Shown here piece by piece: positions 17,751 to 25,665 of a DNA stretch of 55,990 bases. Position numbers and translations under genes: made by a program. Under the pieces are notes generated by a model that saw only the letters and a program-made list of their open reading frames with translations, did not search any database and had not been told where the DNA came from. Position 1 is the first letter of the stretch, and every line of letters begins with the position of its first letter. Source of the DNA: Deltaproteobacteria bacterium (GTDB lineage: Bacteria > Myxococcota_A > Polyangia > JACPQR01); NCBI GenBank assembly GCA_016190375.1, contig JACPQR010000038.1, positions 1 through 55,990 on the forward strand. The letters are read 5' to 3'.

Positions 17751-18265
17751 CCGCGCTGCAGGCGTCGACCGCCGACGCCGCCGTGGTGCTGGCGCTCGAC
17801 CTTGCCGACATGACCGGAGCCGCGCAGGTCGTGGCCGAGATCGAGGTGACCCGAACCCACAGCCGCAGGCTCGCCAGCGGTCAGATAGTGACGGACGTCG
17901 AGGCCGTCGTGCTCGAGGGCATCAAGGGCGCCGTGGACGGCGAGGATCTGGTCCTCTTCACGGAGGGCGGGATCGCCGGCGGCATCGGCGCGAACGTTCC
18001 CGGCGAGCCTCGCTTGCGGGCGGGCGATCGCGTGGTGGCCTTCCTCGAACCGGCGGGCGAGGGCCTGAGGTTCGTCGGCATGTCCCAGGGGTGCTTCCGG
18101 GTGATCGAGTCGCCGACCGGAGCGGTCGTGCGGCCCGGCGGAGCGGGCCTCGTGCTCGTTCGCCGGACGCCCGCCGGGCTTCGGCCCGCGGGTCCCGCGC
18201 TCGCCGCGCCGCGCGCGCTGTCCACCTTCCTCGACGAGGTGCGCGCTCTTGCTGCGGCTCGCTGA
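17711..18265 (+). CDS. Exported hypothetical protein preceding the matrixin protease
   Basis: A 184-residue product starting with GTG at 17711: signal peptide VRLAWRAFWLLAVAALQASTADA, then a single beta-rich domain (LDLADMTGAAQVVAEIEVTRTHSRRLASGQIVTDVEAVVLEGIKG...DLVLFTEGGIAGGIGANVPGEPRLRAGDRVVAFLE). I recall similar short proteins beside MYXO-CTERM metalloproteases in Myxococcota, but I cannot name the family with certainty. Its 3' end overlaps the matrixin start by 17 bases, so the two are coupled. It could be a chaperone, inhibitor or sensor partner for the protease. Confidence 0.7.
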   Translation: MRLAWRAFWLLAVAALQASTADAAVVLALDLADMTGAAQVVAEIEVTRTHSRRLASGQIVTDVEAVVLEGIKGAVDGEDLVLFTEGGIAGGIGANVPGEPRLRAGDRVVAFLEPAGEGLRFVGMSQGCFRVIESPTGAVVRPGGAGLVLVRRTPAGLRPAGPALAAPRALSTFLDEVRALAAAR

Positions 18266-19094
18266 AGCGCTCCTCGCGGTCGGCGTCCTCGTCGCGGCGC
18301 CTGCGACCGCTCGCGCGTGGTGCCAGCAGACTACTCACGACGACGACTCGTGCTTCCCCGATCCGGGAACGCCACTCCTCTGGGAGGGCAACTGCCTGCA
18401 GTACTCGATCTATCAGGCGGGCTCGGACGACCTGCCTCTCGACGCCGTGCGGGACGTGATGGGGCGCTCCTTCGGCGCCTGGAGCCAGGCCTCCCGTGAC
18501 GGCGCGAGCCCGTGCACGTACATCTCCTTCTCCGAGACCGATCTCGCGACCTGCGACGCGGTGGAGTACAGGAGCGAGGGCGGCAACATGAACCTCGTCG
18601 TCTTCCGCGAGTCGGGATGGCAGGCAATCCGCAACCACGCCGCGGCGTCGATGGGCCTGACCACGGTCCTCTTCGATCCGAAGGACGGGCAGATCCTCTC
18701 GGCCGACATGGAGCTCAACGGAGAGTTCTTCACGTTCACCGTCGACCCGGCGAACGCGGACGCCGACCTCCAGAACACCGCGACGCACGAGGCGGGGCAC
18801 GTGATCGGTCTCGCGCACACGCCGGTCGTCGAAGCCACGATGTACGGGACGTCGACGAGCGGTGAAACCTCGAAGGCGACACTGCACGAGGACGACATCG
18901 ACGCCGTGTGCACGATGTATCCGATCGAGGAGGACCCGGGCGAGTGCCTCTATCCGCCGGGCGGTCTCGACCCGGCCTGCACGCCCGTCGACGACGGCTG
19001 CGGGTGTCGCACGCCAGGTGACAGTCGCGGCGGCGCGAGAGCGATCGTCCTCCTAGTCGCGTTCGCGATCGGCTTCGCTCGGCGTCGCCTGTAG
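18249..19094 (+). CDS. Matrixin-family metalloprotease with MYXO-CTERM-like tail
   Basis: A 281-residue exported zinc protease. The signal peptide (LRLAEALLAVGVLVAAPATARAW) is followed by the matrixin-type domain with the exact zinc site HEAGHVIGLAH (HExxHxxGxxH, about residues 178-188) and a Met-turn candidate (ATMYGT). The C terminus has Cys residues (GCGCRTPGDSRGG), a hydrophobic segment (ARAIVLLVAFAIGFA) and RRRL, the form of the MYXO-CTERM sorting signal processed and anchored at the cell surface in myxobacteria. The start is a TTG at 18249 inside the upstream gene; no ATG or GTG fits. It is likely a surface or secreted protease. Confidence 0.88.
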   Translation: MLRLAEALLAVGVLVAAPATARAWCQQTTHDDDSCFPDPGTPLLWEGNCLQYSIYQAGSDDLPLDAVRDVMGRSFGAWSQASRDGASPCTYISFSETDLATCDAVEYRSEGGNMNLVVFRESGWQAIRNHAAASMGLTTVLFDPKDGQILSADMELNGEFFTFTVDPANADADLQNTATHEAGHVIGLAHTPVVEATMYGTSTSGETSKATLHEDDIDAVCTMYPIEEDPGECLYPPGGLDPACTPVDDGCGCRTPGDSRGGARAIVLLVAFAIGFARRRL

Positions 19095-19236
19095 CCGTGT
19101 GACGTGCACGGTCGTGGGCCGACGGGAGGCCACGACGCTCGGCGTGATCACGATCTTCCTCCACCGGTGAGTGGGCATCGCCGTTGCATCGGGAACGACT
19201 CGACGCCACGACGCGTCCCCCGACCTGGAGGAGACA

Positions 19237-20397
19237 ATGAACGCGAGGTTCTTGATGGGGATCGCCCTCGGCGCGATCCCGATGGTTGGCTGTCTGACGA
19301 GCACCGAGTCCGTCGAGACCAGCAAGGCGGCGCTGAGCCCCCAAGTCTGCGAGACGAGAGCACAGGGGGTCTTCGACTCCTGCGTCGCCGGCTGCGACGG
19401 CCGGCTGGACGATGCAGACGCGACCAAGCTCGGGTGCCTCGACGACGCGAGCTCGGACTTCGGCGAGTACCTCGGAGGGATCGTGGAGCTCGCGAACAAC
19501 GCGGACCTCGGCGCCGTCGGCGGCGAGATCCAGGCGTGCTTCGACTCCGTCGAGTTCATGGATTGCTCGACGATTCGCGGCCAGGTCGAGACCTACGTCG
19601 AGCAGAGCGGCGGAGGCTGGGACGAGGACAAGCTCGCGGGATGGCTCGAGCTCGGCTGCAACCTCGACAACTTCACGCGAAACTGGGGCTACGTCCTGTG
19701 CGTGACCGACCGCGCGGGCGAGATCGCGACGGAGCTCGGCGACGGTGCGGTCCTGGGCTACGAGCTCTCCCGGCTGCCCTTCGAGGCCGGGCAGTGGGCC
19801 GGCTGGCTCGGGCTGTGCGAGATCCAGCGGGCGGTCGCGGACGTCGATCACTGGGGATGCGTCGGTCAGGTCGTTGGCCCGGTGGCCACCGGCTGCGAGT
19901 CCTCGAAGGCGACCGAGTACGCCAACTGCCGCGGCGAGTGCCTCGGCAGCGCGGGCGCCGCGTGCGTCCCCGCCGGCTTCCCGAGCTGGGTCGACTGCGG
20001 CGTGTGGGTCGAGCGACCCGCGTGGGACGCGCTCGGCGGCTCCTGCGACTGCATCTCCGACATCTTCGCGACCGCAGAGTGCGCGGCTTACGACTGGGAG
20101 AACGGGCTCTTCGGCAGCCGCACGCTCAACACGCCCTGCCGGACGACGAGCAACCTGGCGGGTCGCATGACCTTCATCGTGAAGAAGAACGCCAGCGGCG
20201 CACCCAACGGCCACGAGATCTCCTGCGTGGCGGTCGACGAGTACGGCGTGCCGCAGGTCAGCGGGCTCTCCACGGCCCAGAACCCCGCCGCGGACGACTC
20301 CTGCACCTGGGCCCTCGACGGCGTCTGCGACGAGCCGCGCTTCTGCGGCTTCGGGACGGACCGCTCGGACTGCAACGCCGGCAGCATGGGGTACTAG
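19237..20397 (+). CDS. Exported Cys-rich lipoprotein, function unknown
   Basis: A 386-residue product with MNARFLMGIALGAIPMVGC as a lipobox signal. GGAGGAG lies 5-6 bases before the ATG at 19237, which decides the start over an earlier in-frame ATG. The mature part has about 24 Cys in a regular spacing, without EGF-like pairs, and acidic/Trp-rich helices (GGGWDEDKLAGWLELGCNLDNF, SRLPFEAGQWAGWLGLCEIQ). The last 100 residues (CRTTSNLAGRMTFIVKKNAS, DDSCTWALDGVCDEPRFCGFGTDRSDC) include a repeat-like DxxCxW..GxCDEPxFCxxGTDxxDC motif seen in many myxobacterial Cys-rich exported proteins. It probably acts outside the cell membrane; no enzyme motif is seen. Confidence 0.75.
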   Translation: MNARFLMGIALGAIPMVGCLTSTESVETSKAALSPQVCETRAQGVFDSCVAGCDGRLDDADATKLGCLDDASSDFGEYLGGIVELANNADLGAVGGEIQACFDSVEFMDCSTIRGQVETYVEQSGGGWDEDKLAGWLELGCNLDNFTRNWGYVLCVTDRAGEIATELGDGAVLGYELSRLPFEAGQWAGWLGLCEIQRAVADVDHWGCVGQVVGPVATGCESSKATEYANCRGECLGSAGAACVPAGFPSWVDCGVWVERPAWDALGGSCDCISDIFATAECAAYDWENGLFGSRTLNTPCRTTSNLAGRMTFIVKKNASGAPNGHEISCVAVDEYGVPQVSGLSTAQNPAADDSCTWALDGVCDEPRFCGFGTDRSDCNAGSMGY

Positions 20398-20501
20398 CGA
20401 ACCTCGCCCCCGCCCCTCGATCCCAGCCCCGACCCCTTCCAGATCCCAGTTCAGATCCCGATCGGTCCCGGTTCGATCCCGGCCTGCGGCGCTCTGGACC
20501 T
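20398..20501. repeat. GATCCC-rich low-complexity convergent gap
   Basis: The gap between the convergent Cys-rich lipoprotein and ATP-grasp genes is pyrimidine-rich, with four spaced GATCCC words and related CCCGAT/GGTCCC variants from about 20418 to 20482. It may help end transcription from both sides, but no stable hairpin followed by T residues is present. Confidence 0.4.
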
Positions 20502-21716
20502 TCAGCCGTACTCGACGTGGATGGTCTCGATCACGCGCTTCAGCGCGGCCGTGACCACCTCGGTGTCGGGTGCGCGCAGGATCGCCCAGCCGTCGCCCTC
20601 GTAGCTGTCCGAGCGGGGCGCGCCGACGGCAGGCAGCTTGCACTCGACCACGAGCTGGCCAACGGCCTCCTGGGCCTGTTCCACACCGGTGATCCTCACG
20701 ACGCGACCGCGGCCGACTCCACGCAGGTAGGCGATCCCGACCGCCCACCGGCGCTCGAAGGGGCCGTCGAAGGCGCCGTCGACCACGGCCCGGGCCCAGG
20801 CACGGTGCATGTCGGTGTCGTGAGCCCATCCGTTCGCGGCCACCATGTGCGCGCCGGGCGGGCGGGCCGCGATCTCCCCGATGGCGAGCGAGCCGTCGTC
20901 CCGGCGGAACCACTCCATGTGCGTGAACCCCGTCTCGAGGCCGAGCGCTCCGACCGCGCGGACGCCGAGCTCTCGGGCGTCCTGCCACTCGGGGCCCGAG
21001 ATGTCGCGCGGCAGGACGACGACCCACTGGATCCACGGCGTCTCCATCACCTCGAGCGGAGTCGGGTGGTAGCGCGAGAGCGACTCGAAGCGCACCTGGC
21101 CGTCGATCGTGATGGTCTCGAAGCTGTGCTCGGTCCCCCTGACGAGCTCCTCGGCCAGCGCCGGTCGGTCGGCGGACGCGTGCATCGCGCCGAGCGCGGC
21201 GCCCAGCGCCTCCTTCGTGCCGATCCGCCACGTCGCCTTGCACCCCATTCCCGCAGGTGGCTTGAGCACGATCGGATAGCCGACCTCGGCGACGAACGCG
21301 GCCGCGTCCTCGCGCGAGCGAAGCAGGCGGTGCCGCGCGCAAGGCAGGCCATGGCGTCGAAGCTCGTCCTTCATCCTGGCCTTGTCGCGGAAGAGGTCGG
21401 CCGTGTGGGGATCGGTCCCCGGTACTCCGAGGGCGCGCCGGACCTCGGCGAGCTGTACCTGCAGGGGCTCGAGGATCCCGAGGACCCGATGGATCGGTCC
21501 GTGCCTTCGCTGGAGCACTGCCGCCGCGTCGAGGAGCTGCCGGGCGTCGAGGCCATCGGCGACGCCGACGACGTCGGCGTAGAGCCCCGCGTCCGCCCCG
21601 GCGGGCGGCTCGTGCACGATCCCGAGGAGCCGGACGTCCTCGAGCCCCGCCGCCGCCCTGGCGAAGCGCATGGTCGTCTCGAGGGGGAAGGGCGCAGCAA
21701 ACACGACGTTTCGCAT
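20502..21716 (-). CDS. ATP-grasp carboxylate-amine ligase (paralogue A)
   Basis: A 404-residue ligase. The N-terminal pre-grasp half (VVFAAPFPLETTMRFARAAAGLEDVRLLGIVHEP) leads to the ATP-grasp core: DKARMKDELRRHGLPCARHRLL, the nucleotide-binding GYPIVLKPPAGMGCKATWRI, EELVRGTEHSFETITIDGQV, and the metal site THMEWFRRDDGSLAIGEIAARPPGAH. It should activate a carboxylate as an acyl-phosphate and join it to an amine. The THMEWF block is shared with the ligases at 21740 and 29079, so the three are paralogues. It is divergent from the 21740 gene across only 23 bases; an internal Met at 21671 would give a longer gap but would remove the first strand. The substrate is unknown. Confidence 0.85.
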   Translation of the reverse strand: MRNVVFAAPFPLETTMRFARAAAGLEDVRLLGIVHEPPAGADAGLYADVVGVADGLDARQLLDAAAVLQRRHGPIHRVLGILEPLQVQLAEVRRALGVPGTDPHTADLFRDKARMKDELRRHGLPCARHRLLRSREDAAAFVAEVGYPIVLKPPAGMGCKATWRIGTKEALGAALGAMHASADRPALAEELVRGTEHSFETITIDGQVRFESLSRYHPTPLEVMETPWIQWVVVLPRDISGPEWQDARELGVRAVGALGLETGFTHMEWFRRDDGSLAIGEIAARPPGAHMVAANGWAHDTDMHRAWARAVVDGAFDGPFERRWAVGIAYLRGVGRGRVVRITGVEQAQEAVGQLVVECKLPAVGAPRSDSYEGDGWAILRAPDTEVVTAALKRVIETIHVEYG

Positions 21717-21739
21717 CGGAACGCTTGTACCATTGGCCC
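21717..21739. promoter_or_regulatory. 23-bp divergent spacer between two ATP-grasp genes
   Basis: Two oppositely oriented ligase genes start 23 bases apart. There is no space for two full promoters, so at least one promoter must lie within a coding region, or one start is further inside. The short spacer makes co-regulation likely. Confidence 0.4.
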
Positions 21740-22957
21740 ATGAAGGTCGTCTTCCTCGCTCCGAGCTACCCGCCAGAAATGCAGCAGTACACCCGAGGGC
21801 TCGCCGAGGTCGGCGCCGACGTCTACGGCGTCGGCGACACGCCGCGCTCGGCGCTGCCGGCCTCGCTCAGGCCGCACCTGGCCGACTACCTCGAGGTGCC
21901 GCGCATCCTCGACGAGGACGACGTCGTGTCTCGGGTGGCGAGCTGGCTGCGAGGTCGCGAGGTCGACCGCGTCCTCGCCAACTGGGAGGTCATGGTCCTG
22001 ACCGCGGCGCGCCTGCGCGAGCGGTTCGGCCTGCCCGGCATGAGCCTGGACGCAGTTCGCGGCTTCAGGGACAAGCAGCTCATGAAGGAGCGAGTGCGCG
22101 CCGCGGGCCTGCGGGCGCCTCGATCCGAGCGCGTCCGAACGGTGGCGGAGGCGCGCGCGGCGGCCGGGCGCATCGGCTTCCCGCTGATCCTCAAGCCAAT
22201 CGCCGGGGCGGGAAGCGCCGACACGCACAAGGTCACGGACGACGCCGAGTTGGAGCGCGCTCTCGGCGGCCTGCGCCACGTCGACGAGGTGAGCTGCGAG
22301 GAGTTCATCTCCGGCGAGGAGCTCACATTCGACACCGTTTGCATCGGCGGCAAGCCGGCGTTCTTCAACGTCGCGCAGTACCTGCCGCCGCCGCTCATCG
22401 CCAGGACCGAGGAGTGGATCAGCCCCGCGATCATCACGGTGCGCGATCTGACGCAGCCGCGGGTCGCGGCCGGCATCGCGCTCGGCAAGGGCGTCCTCGG
22501 CGCGCTCGGGATGGTCGACGGGTTCACCCACATGGAGTGGTTCCGCAAGTCGGACGGCGAGGCCGTCTTCGGCGAGATCGGCTGCCGGCCGGGCGGCGCC
22601 CACCTGGTCGATCAGATGAACTACACGTGCGACATCGATCTGTTCCGCGAGTGGGCCCGCGTGATGTGCTGGGGCCGGTTCGAGGCCCCGACGGTCCGCA
22701 AGTACAACGTGGCGATCGTCTTCAAGCGCGCGAAGGGCCAGGGCCGCATCACGCGCATCGAGGGGCTGCGTGACTTCATGGCCGCCCATGGCGAGCACGT
22801 CGTGGAGGAGCATCTGCTCAGACCCGGCACGCCTCGTCGCAACTGGAAGCACACGCTCCTGTCCGACGGGCACATCATGCTGCGCCACCCCGACTGGGAC
22901 CAGGCCGCCCGGATGGCCGCCGACGCCGCGACCACCATCACGATGTACGCGGAGTAG
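21740..22957 (+). CDS. ATP-grasp carboxylate-amine ligase (paralogue B)
   Basis: A 405-residue ligase beginning MKVVFLAPSYPPEMQQYTRGLAEVGADVYGVG, an opening shared with the 29079 protein. The core shows DKQLMKERVRAAGLRAPRSERV, the ATP-binding GFPLILKPIAGAGSADTHKV, SCEEFISGEELTFDTV, and the metal site THMEWFRKSDGEAVFGEIGCRPGGAHLVDQMNY. The two Mg ligands (E in MEW and E in GEI) and the following R are kept, so it should be active. Start: ATG at 21740, in frame after a short upstream extension. It is the only plus-strand gene of the cluster and converges on the GCS2-CBS gene 22 bases away. The tail (HPDWDQAARMAADAATTITMYAE) resembles the end of paralogue D, supporting common descent. Confidence 0.87.
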   Translation: MKVVFLAPSYPPEMQQYTRGLAEVGADVYGVGDTPRSALPASLRPHLADYLEVPRILDEDDVVSRVASWLRGREVDRVLANWEVMVLTAARLRERFGLPGMSLDAVRGFRDKQLMKERVRAAGLRAPRSERVRTVAEARAAAGRIGFPLILKPIAGAGSADTHKVTDDAELERALGGLRHVDEVSCEEFISGEELTFDTVCIGGKPAFFNVAQYLPPPLIARTEEWISPAIITVRDLTQPRVAAGIALGKGVLGALGMVDGFTHMEWFRKSDGEAVFGEIGCRPGGAHLVDQMNYTCDIDLFREWARVMCWGRFEAPTVRKYNVAIVFKRAKGQGRITRIEGLRDFMAAHGEHVVEEHLLRPGTPRRNWKHTLLSDGHIMLRHPDWDQAARMAADAATTITMYAE

Positions 22958-22979
22958 GGAGCCTCGACGAATCTCGAGA

Positions 22980-24914
22980 TCAAGGGTCGCGCGATGGGTC
23001 GGGGTCGCCGAGCTGACGGCGCAGGAGGCGGGCGGCGATGGCCGTGAAGTCCTCCTCCGTGACGAGGCCGACGAGGTGGCCGTCCTGGACGACGGGGAGG
23101 CAGCCGATGCGGAGGCGCTGCATGAGCTCGATGGCCTCGACCGTCGGGGTGTCGAGCGCGATCGTGGTCGGGTCGGCCTTCATGATCTTGGAGACCGGCG
23201 TGTCCTTGATCGAGCCGCCGCCGCACACGAACCTCATGACCGCGCGGTAGCTCACGAGCCCCACGAGGCGGTGGTCCTTGTCCTCGACCGGTAGGTGGCG
23301 GATGCGCTCCCAGTCCATGACGAGCGCCACCATCTCGATGGGGTCGTCGGCGTGGACCGTGAACAGGTCCGTCGTCATGAACTGGTCGACGCGCAGGAAA
23401 TCGTGGCTCGGAGCGCTCGCCTCGCCGAGCCGCGCGCGCTCCCACTCCGCGACCGGGCGTCCGCTGAGCTGGCGCTGCACGGTGGCGGCGACGACCGCGT
23501 TCGCCCGCTCTCCCGGCGTGCCCTTGCCCTTGAGCGAGTTCCAGGACCACAGGAGCCACTTCGCGCCGGTGCGGGTGCTCCTGACTCGCGCCTCCACCAC
23601 GCCGAGGTACCGGACGATGTCGCCCTCGACGACGCCCTGCCGGCGGAGCCCGGCCTCGGCCAGCTCGAGAAGCCGGTCGGTGACGAGCGTCGCCGCCGGG
23701 ATGTCCTCGCCGTCGAGCCACGTGAACTGCGCCCCGAGGCCCTCGCGGGCCGCGGCGTAGAAGTTGGCGCCGGCCTGGTCGAAGTCCATCCTTCGCGAGG
23801 GGTCCACGCCGCGCGCCCCGAGCTCCACCATCAGCCCGAACCAGAGAGCGGCGTTCGCGATCTCGTCGAGGACGCTTGGCCCCGAGGGCATGATCCGGTT
23901 CTCGATCCTCAGGTGGGGCTTGCCGTCGGTCAGCCCGTAGCAGGCGCGGTTCCAGCGGTAGATCGTCCCGTTGTGCAGGCGCAGGGCCTTGAGCGCGGGC
24001 ACCTCGCCCTTGTCGAGCTTCGCGATGGGATCCTCGTCGAGATCGGTGCCGACGAGCGGCCTGAAGCGCGCGATGTCCTCCTGGTAGAGCTCGACGACCG
24101 AGTCCTTGATCCATCGCGTCCCGAAGCTGACCCTCGCCTCGCTCTCGCGGAGGTGATGGGTGTGGCTGCGGGTGTCGACCGCCTGGCGGAAGAGCGCGAT
24201 GCGCGTCTCGGCCCAGAGCCTGCGGCCGAACAGGAGCGGCGAGTTGGCGGAGATCGCCATCAGCGGCGCTGCGAGGAGCTGCGCGAGGTTGTACATGCGC
24301 GCGAACTCGGAGGGCTCCACCTGAAGGTGGACCTGGAAGCTCGAGTTGCACGCCTCGACCATGACCGAGTCGTGCTCGACGATCAGCTCGTCGAGGCCCT
24401 TGATCGAGAACTCGAAGCGGCCGTCCCTGAGCTCGTTCATCACCTTGCTGAGCGCGCGATATCGCGGGCTCGGCACCATGTTGTCGAGGCTCAGGTCCTC
24501 CTTTCGCAGCGTGGGCAGGATGCCCGTCAAGACCGGGTGCATGGAGAGGCCCGCGGCGGCCTTTCGCGTCTTCTCGACGAGGCCGTCGAGCTGTGTCTCC
24601 ATCCGGGAGATGCCGTCGCCGGTGAGCACCTGCGGATCGCAGTTGGCCTCGAGCTGGAACAGGCCGAGCTCGGTCGTGAAGTGATCGTCCTCGAGCAGCT
24701 CCATCAGCCTGAGCGCGCCCGGCGCCGGCATCCAGGCCTCGTCGATGATGAACATCTCCTGCTCGGCGCCGATCCTGCGCACGCCCGTCTCGAACCGGCC
24801 CTCCGCCAGCATCCGCTCTAGCGCGCGCACGTCCCTGAAGATCGCGTGCATCAGCTCGCGGCGCTTCTGTGCGTCCTTCGTCTCTTCCACTTCCTTGTGC
24901 GGCCGCGTCGTCAT
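22980..24914 (-). CDS. GCS2-type amidoligase (glutamate-cysteine ligase family 2) fused to two CBS domains
   Basis: A 644-residue product. Residues about 1-480 are a GCS2/YbdK-like carboxylate-amine ligase: IGAEQEMFIID with the metal-binding Glu, FQLEANCDPQVL, VEACNSSFQVHLQV, AANSPLLFG-like SANSPLLFGRRLW, and RIENRIMPSGPSVLDEIANA. Residues about 505-640 hold two CBS motifs (MTTDLFTVHADDPIEMVALVM and IMKADPTTIALDTPTVEAIELM), each ending in a LVGLV strand. CBS pairs bind adenine nucleotides, so the ligase may be tuned by ATP/AMP level. The start at 24914 (MTTRPHKEVEE) follows GAGGGGGAG on the coding strand. It is the last gene of the minus-strand operon, 13 bases after the esterase stop. A simple glutathione-synthesis role is less likely given the context. 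Confidence 0.88.
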   Translation of the reverse strand: MTTRPHKEVEETKDAQKRRELMHAIFRDVRALERMLAEGRFETGVRRIGAEQEMFIIDEAWMPAPGALRLMELLEDDHFTTELGLFQLEANCDPQVLTGDGISRMETQLDGLVEKTRKAAAGLSMHPVLTGILPTLRKEDLSLDNMVPSPRYRALSKVMNELRDGRFEFSIKGLDELIVEHDSVMVEACNSSFQVHLQVEPSEFARMYNLAQLLAAPLMAISANSPLLFGRRLWAETRIALFRQAVDTRSHTHHLRESEARVSFGTRWIKDSVVELYQEDIARFRPLVGTDLDEDPIAKLDKGEVPALKALRLHNGTIYRWNRACYGLTDGKPHLRIENRIMPSGPSVLDEIANAALWFGLMVELGARGVDPSRRMDFDQAGANFYAAAREGLGAQFTWLDGEDIPAATLVTDRLLELAEAGLRRQGVVEGDIVRYLGVVEARVRSTRTGAKWLLWSWNSLKGKGTPGERANAVVAATVQRQLSGRPVAEWERARLGEASAPSHDFLRVDQFMTTDLFTVHADDPIEMVALVMDWERIRHLPVEDKDHRLVGLVSYRAVMRFVCGGGSIKDTPVSKIMKADPTTIALDTPTVEAIELMQRLRIGCLPVVQDGHLVGLVTEEDFTAIAARLLRRQLGDPDPSRDP

Positions 24915-24927
24915 CGTCGACTCCCCC

Positions 24928-25665
24928 TCATCGCGTCCATTCGTCGAGCACCTGCGGCAGCATCTTGCGCCAGGTGACCCAGTCGTGGTGCCAGTCCTGC
25001 CCCCAGTTGTCGACGCGGTTGGGGACTCCCATGCGCCCGAGGGTGTTCGCCATCGCCCAGGACTCGCTGATGTCCTCGGCACGCCCCTCTCCCGACGGCA
25101 TCAGGATGAATCGCGTCCTCAGCACGTCGAGGTGCTGGCCCGCGAGGGTGGGCACGAAGTGCAGGGGCGAGGAGACCCAGAAGTCGTCCGAGAACTCGTC
25201 GGGCCGCGCGTCGTAGAAGCGCCTGATGTCGTAGGTGCCGGACATGGCGCAGGCGCGAGCGAATACGTCGGGCCAGCGGCACACCGCGGCGATCGAGTGG
25301 AGAGCGCCGATCGACGCGCCGGCGGTCCAGATCTCGATGTCGGGGGTGCGGCAGTCCGCGCGGATCGCCGCGGCCACCTCGTGGCGGACGTACCTGTGGA
25401 ACTGGTCCTGCAGCCACATCTGGTGGCGAGCCGAGCCCTCTCGCGATAGCAGCGCCTTGCCGGCCACGCTGTCGCAGGAGTAGAGCTTGACCTTGCCGGC
25501 AGCGAGGAGCGCCTCGTTCGCGCCGACGAGCCCGAACCGCTCGACCTCCTCGGCGTCGCCGCCGGCGGTCGGGAAGAGGAGCACCGGCCGGCCTTGGACG
25601 CCCCAGCGGGCCAGCGTCACGTCTCGTCCCAGGCGCTCGGAGCGCCAGCGGTCGACGATCTTCAT
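24928..25665 (-). CDS. Putative alpha/beta-hydrolase esterase (small, S9/esterase-D-like)
   Basis: A 245-residue cytoplasmic hydrolase with no signal peptide. It starts MKIVDRWRSERLGRDVTLARWG and shows the LLFPTAGGD oxyanion region, the nucleophile elbow TAGASIGALHS (GxSxG-like), and a late DNWGQDWHHDWVTWRKML segment that supplies the catalytic His. This matches the putative-esterase (enterochelin-esterase-like) Pfam group. Its ATG overlaps the stop of the upstream ATP-grasp gene as ATGA (25662-25665), so the two are translationally coupled. It could release, transfer or proof-read an ester or amide product of the adjacent ligases. Confidence 0.83.
   Translation of the reverse strand: MKIVDRWRSERLGRDVTLARWGVQGRPVLLFPTAGGDAEEVERFGLVGANEALLAAGKVKLYSCDSVAGKALLSREGSARHQMWLQDQFHRYVRHEVAAAIRADCRTPDIEIWTAGASIGALHSIAAVCRWPDVFARACAMSGTYDIRRFYDARPDEFSDDFWVSSPLHFVPTLAGQHLDVLRTRFILMPSGEGRAEDISESWAMANTLGRMGVPNRVDNWGQDWHHDWVTWRKMLPQVLDEWTR

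Noticed and set aside
18736..21741. Minus-strand open frame of about 1000 codons
   Set aside because: It crosses several genes in the wrong frame and has no domain.
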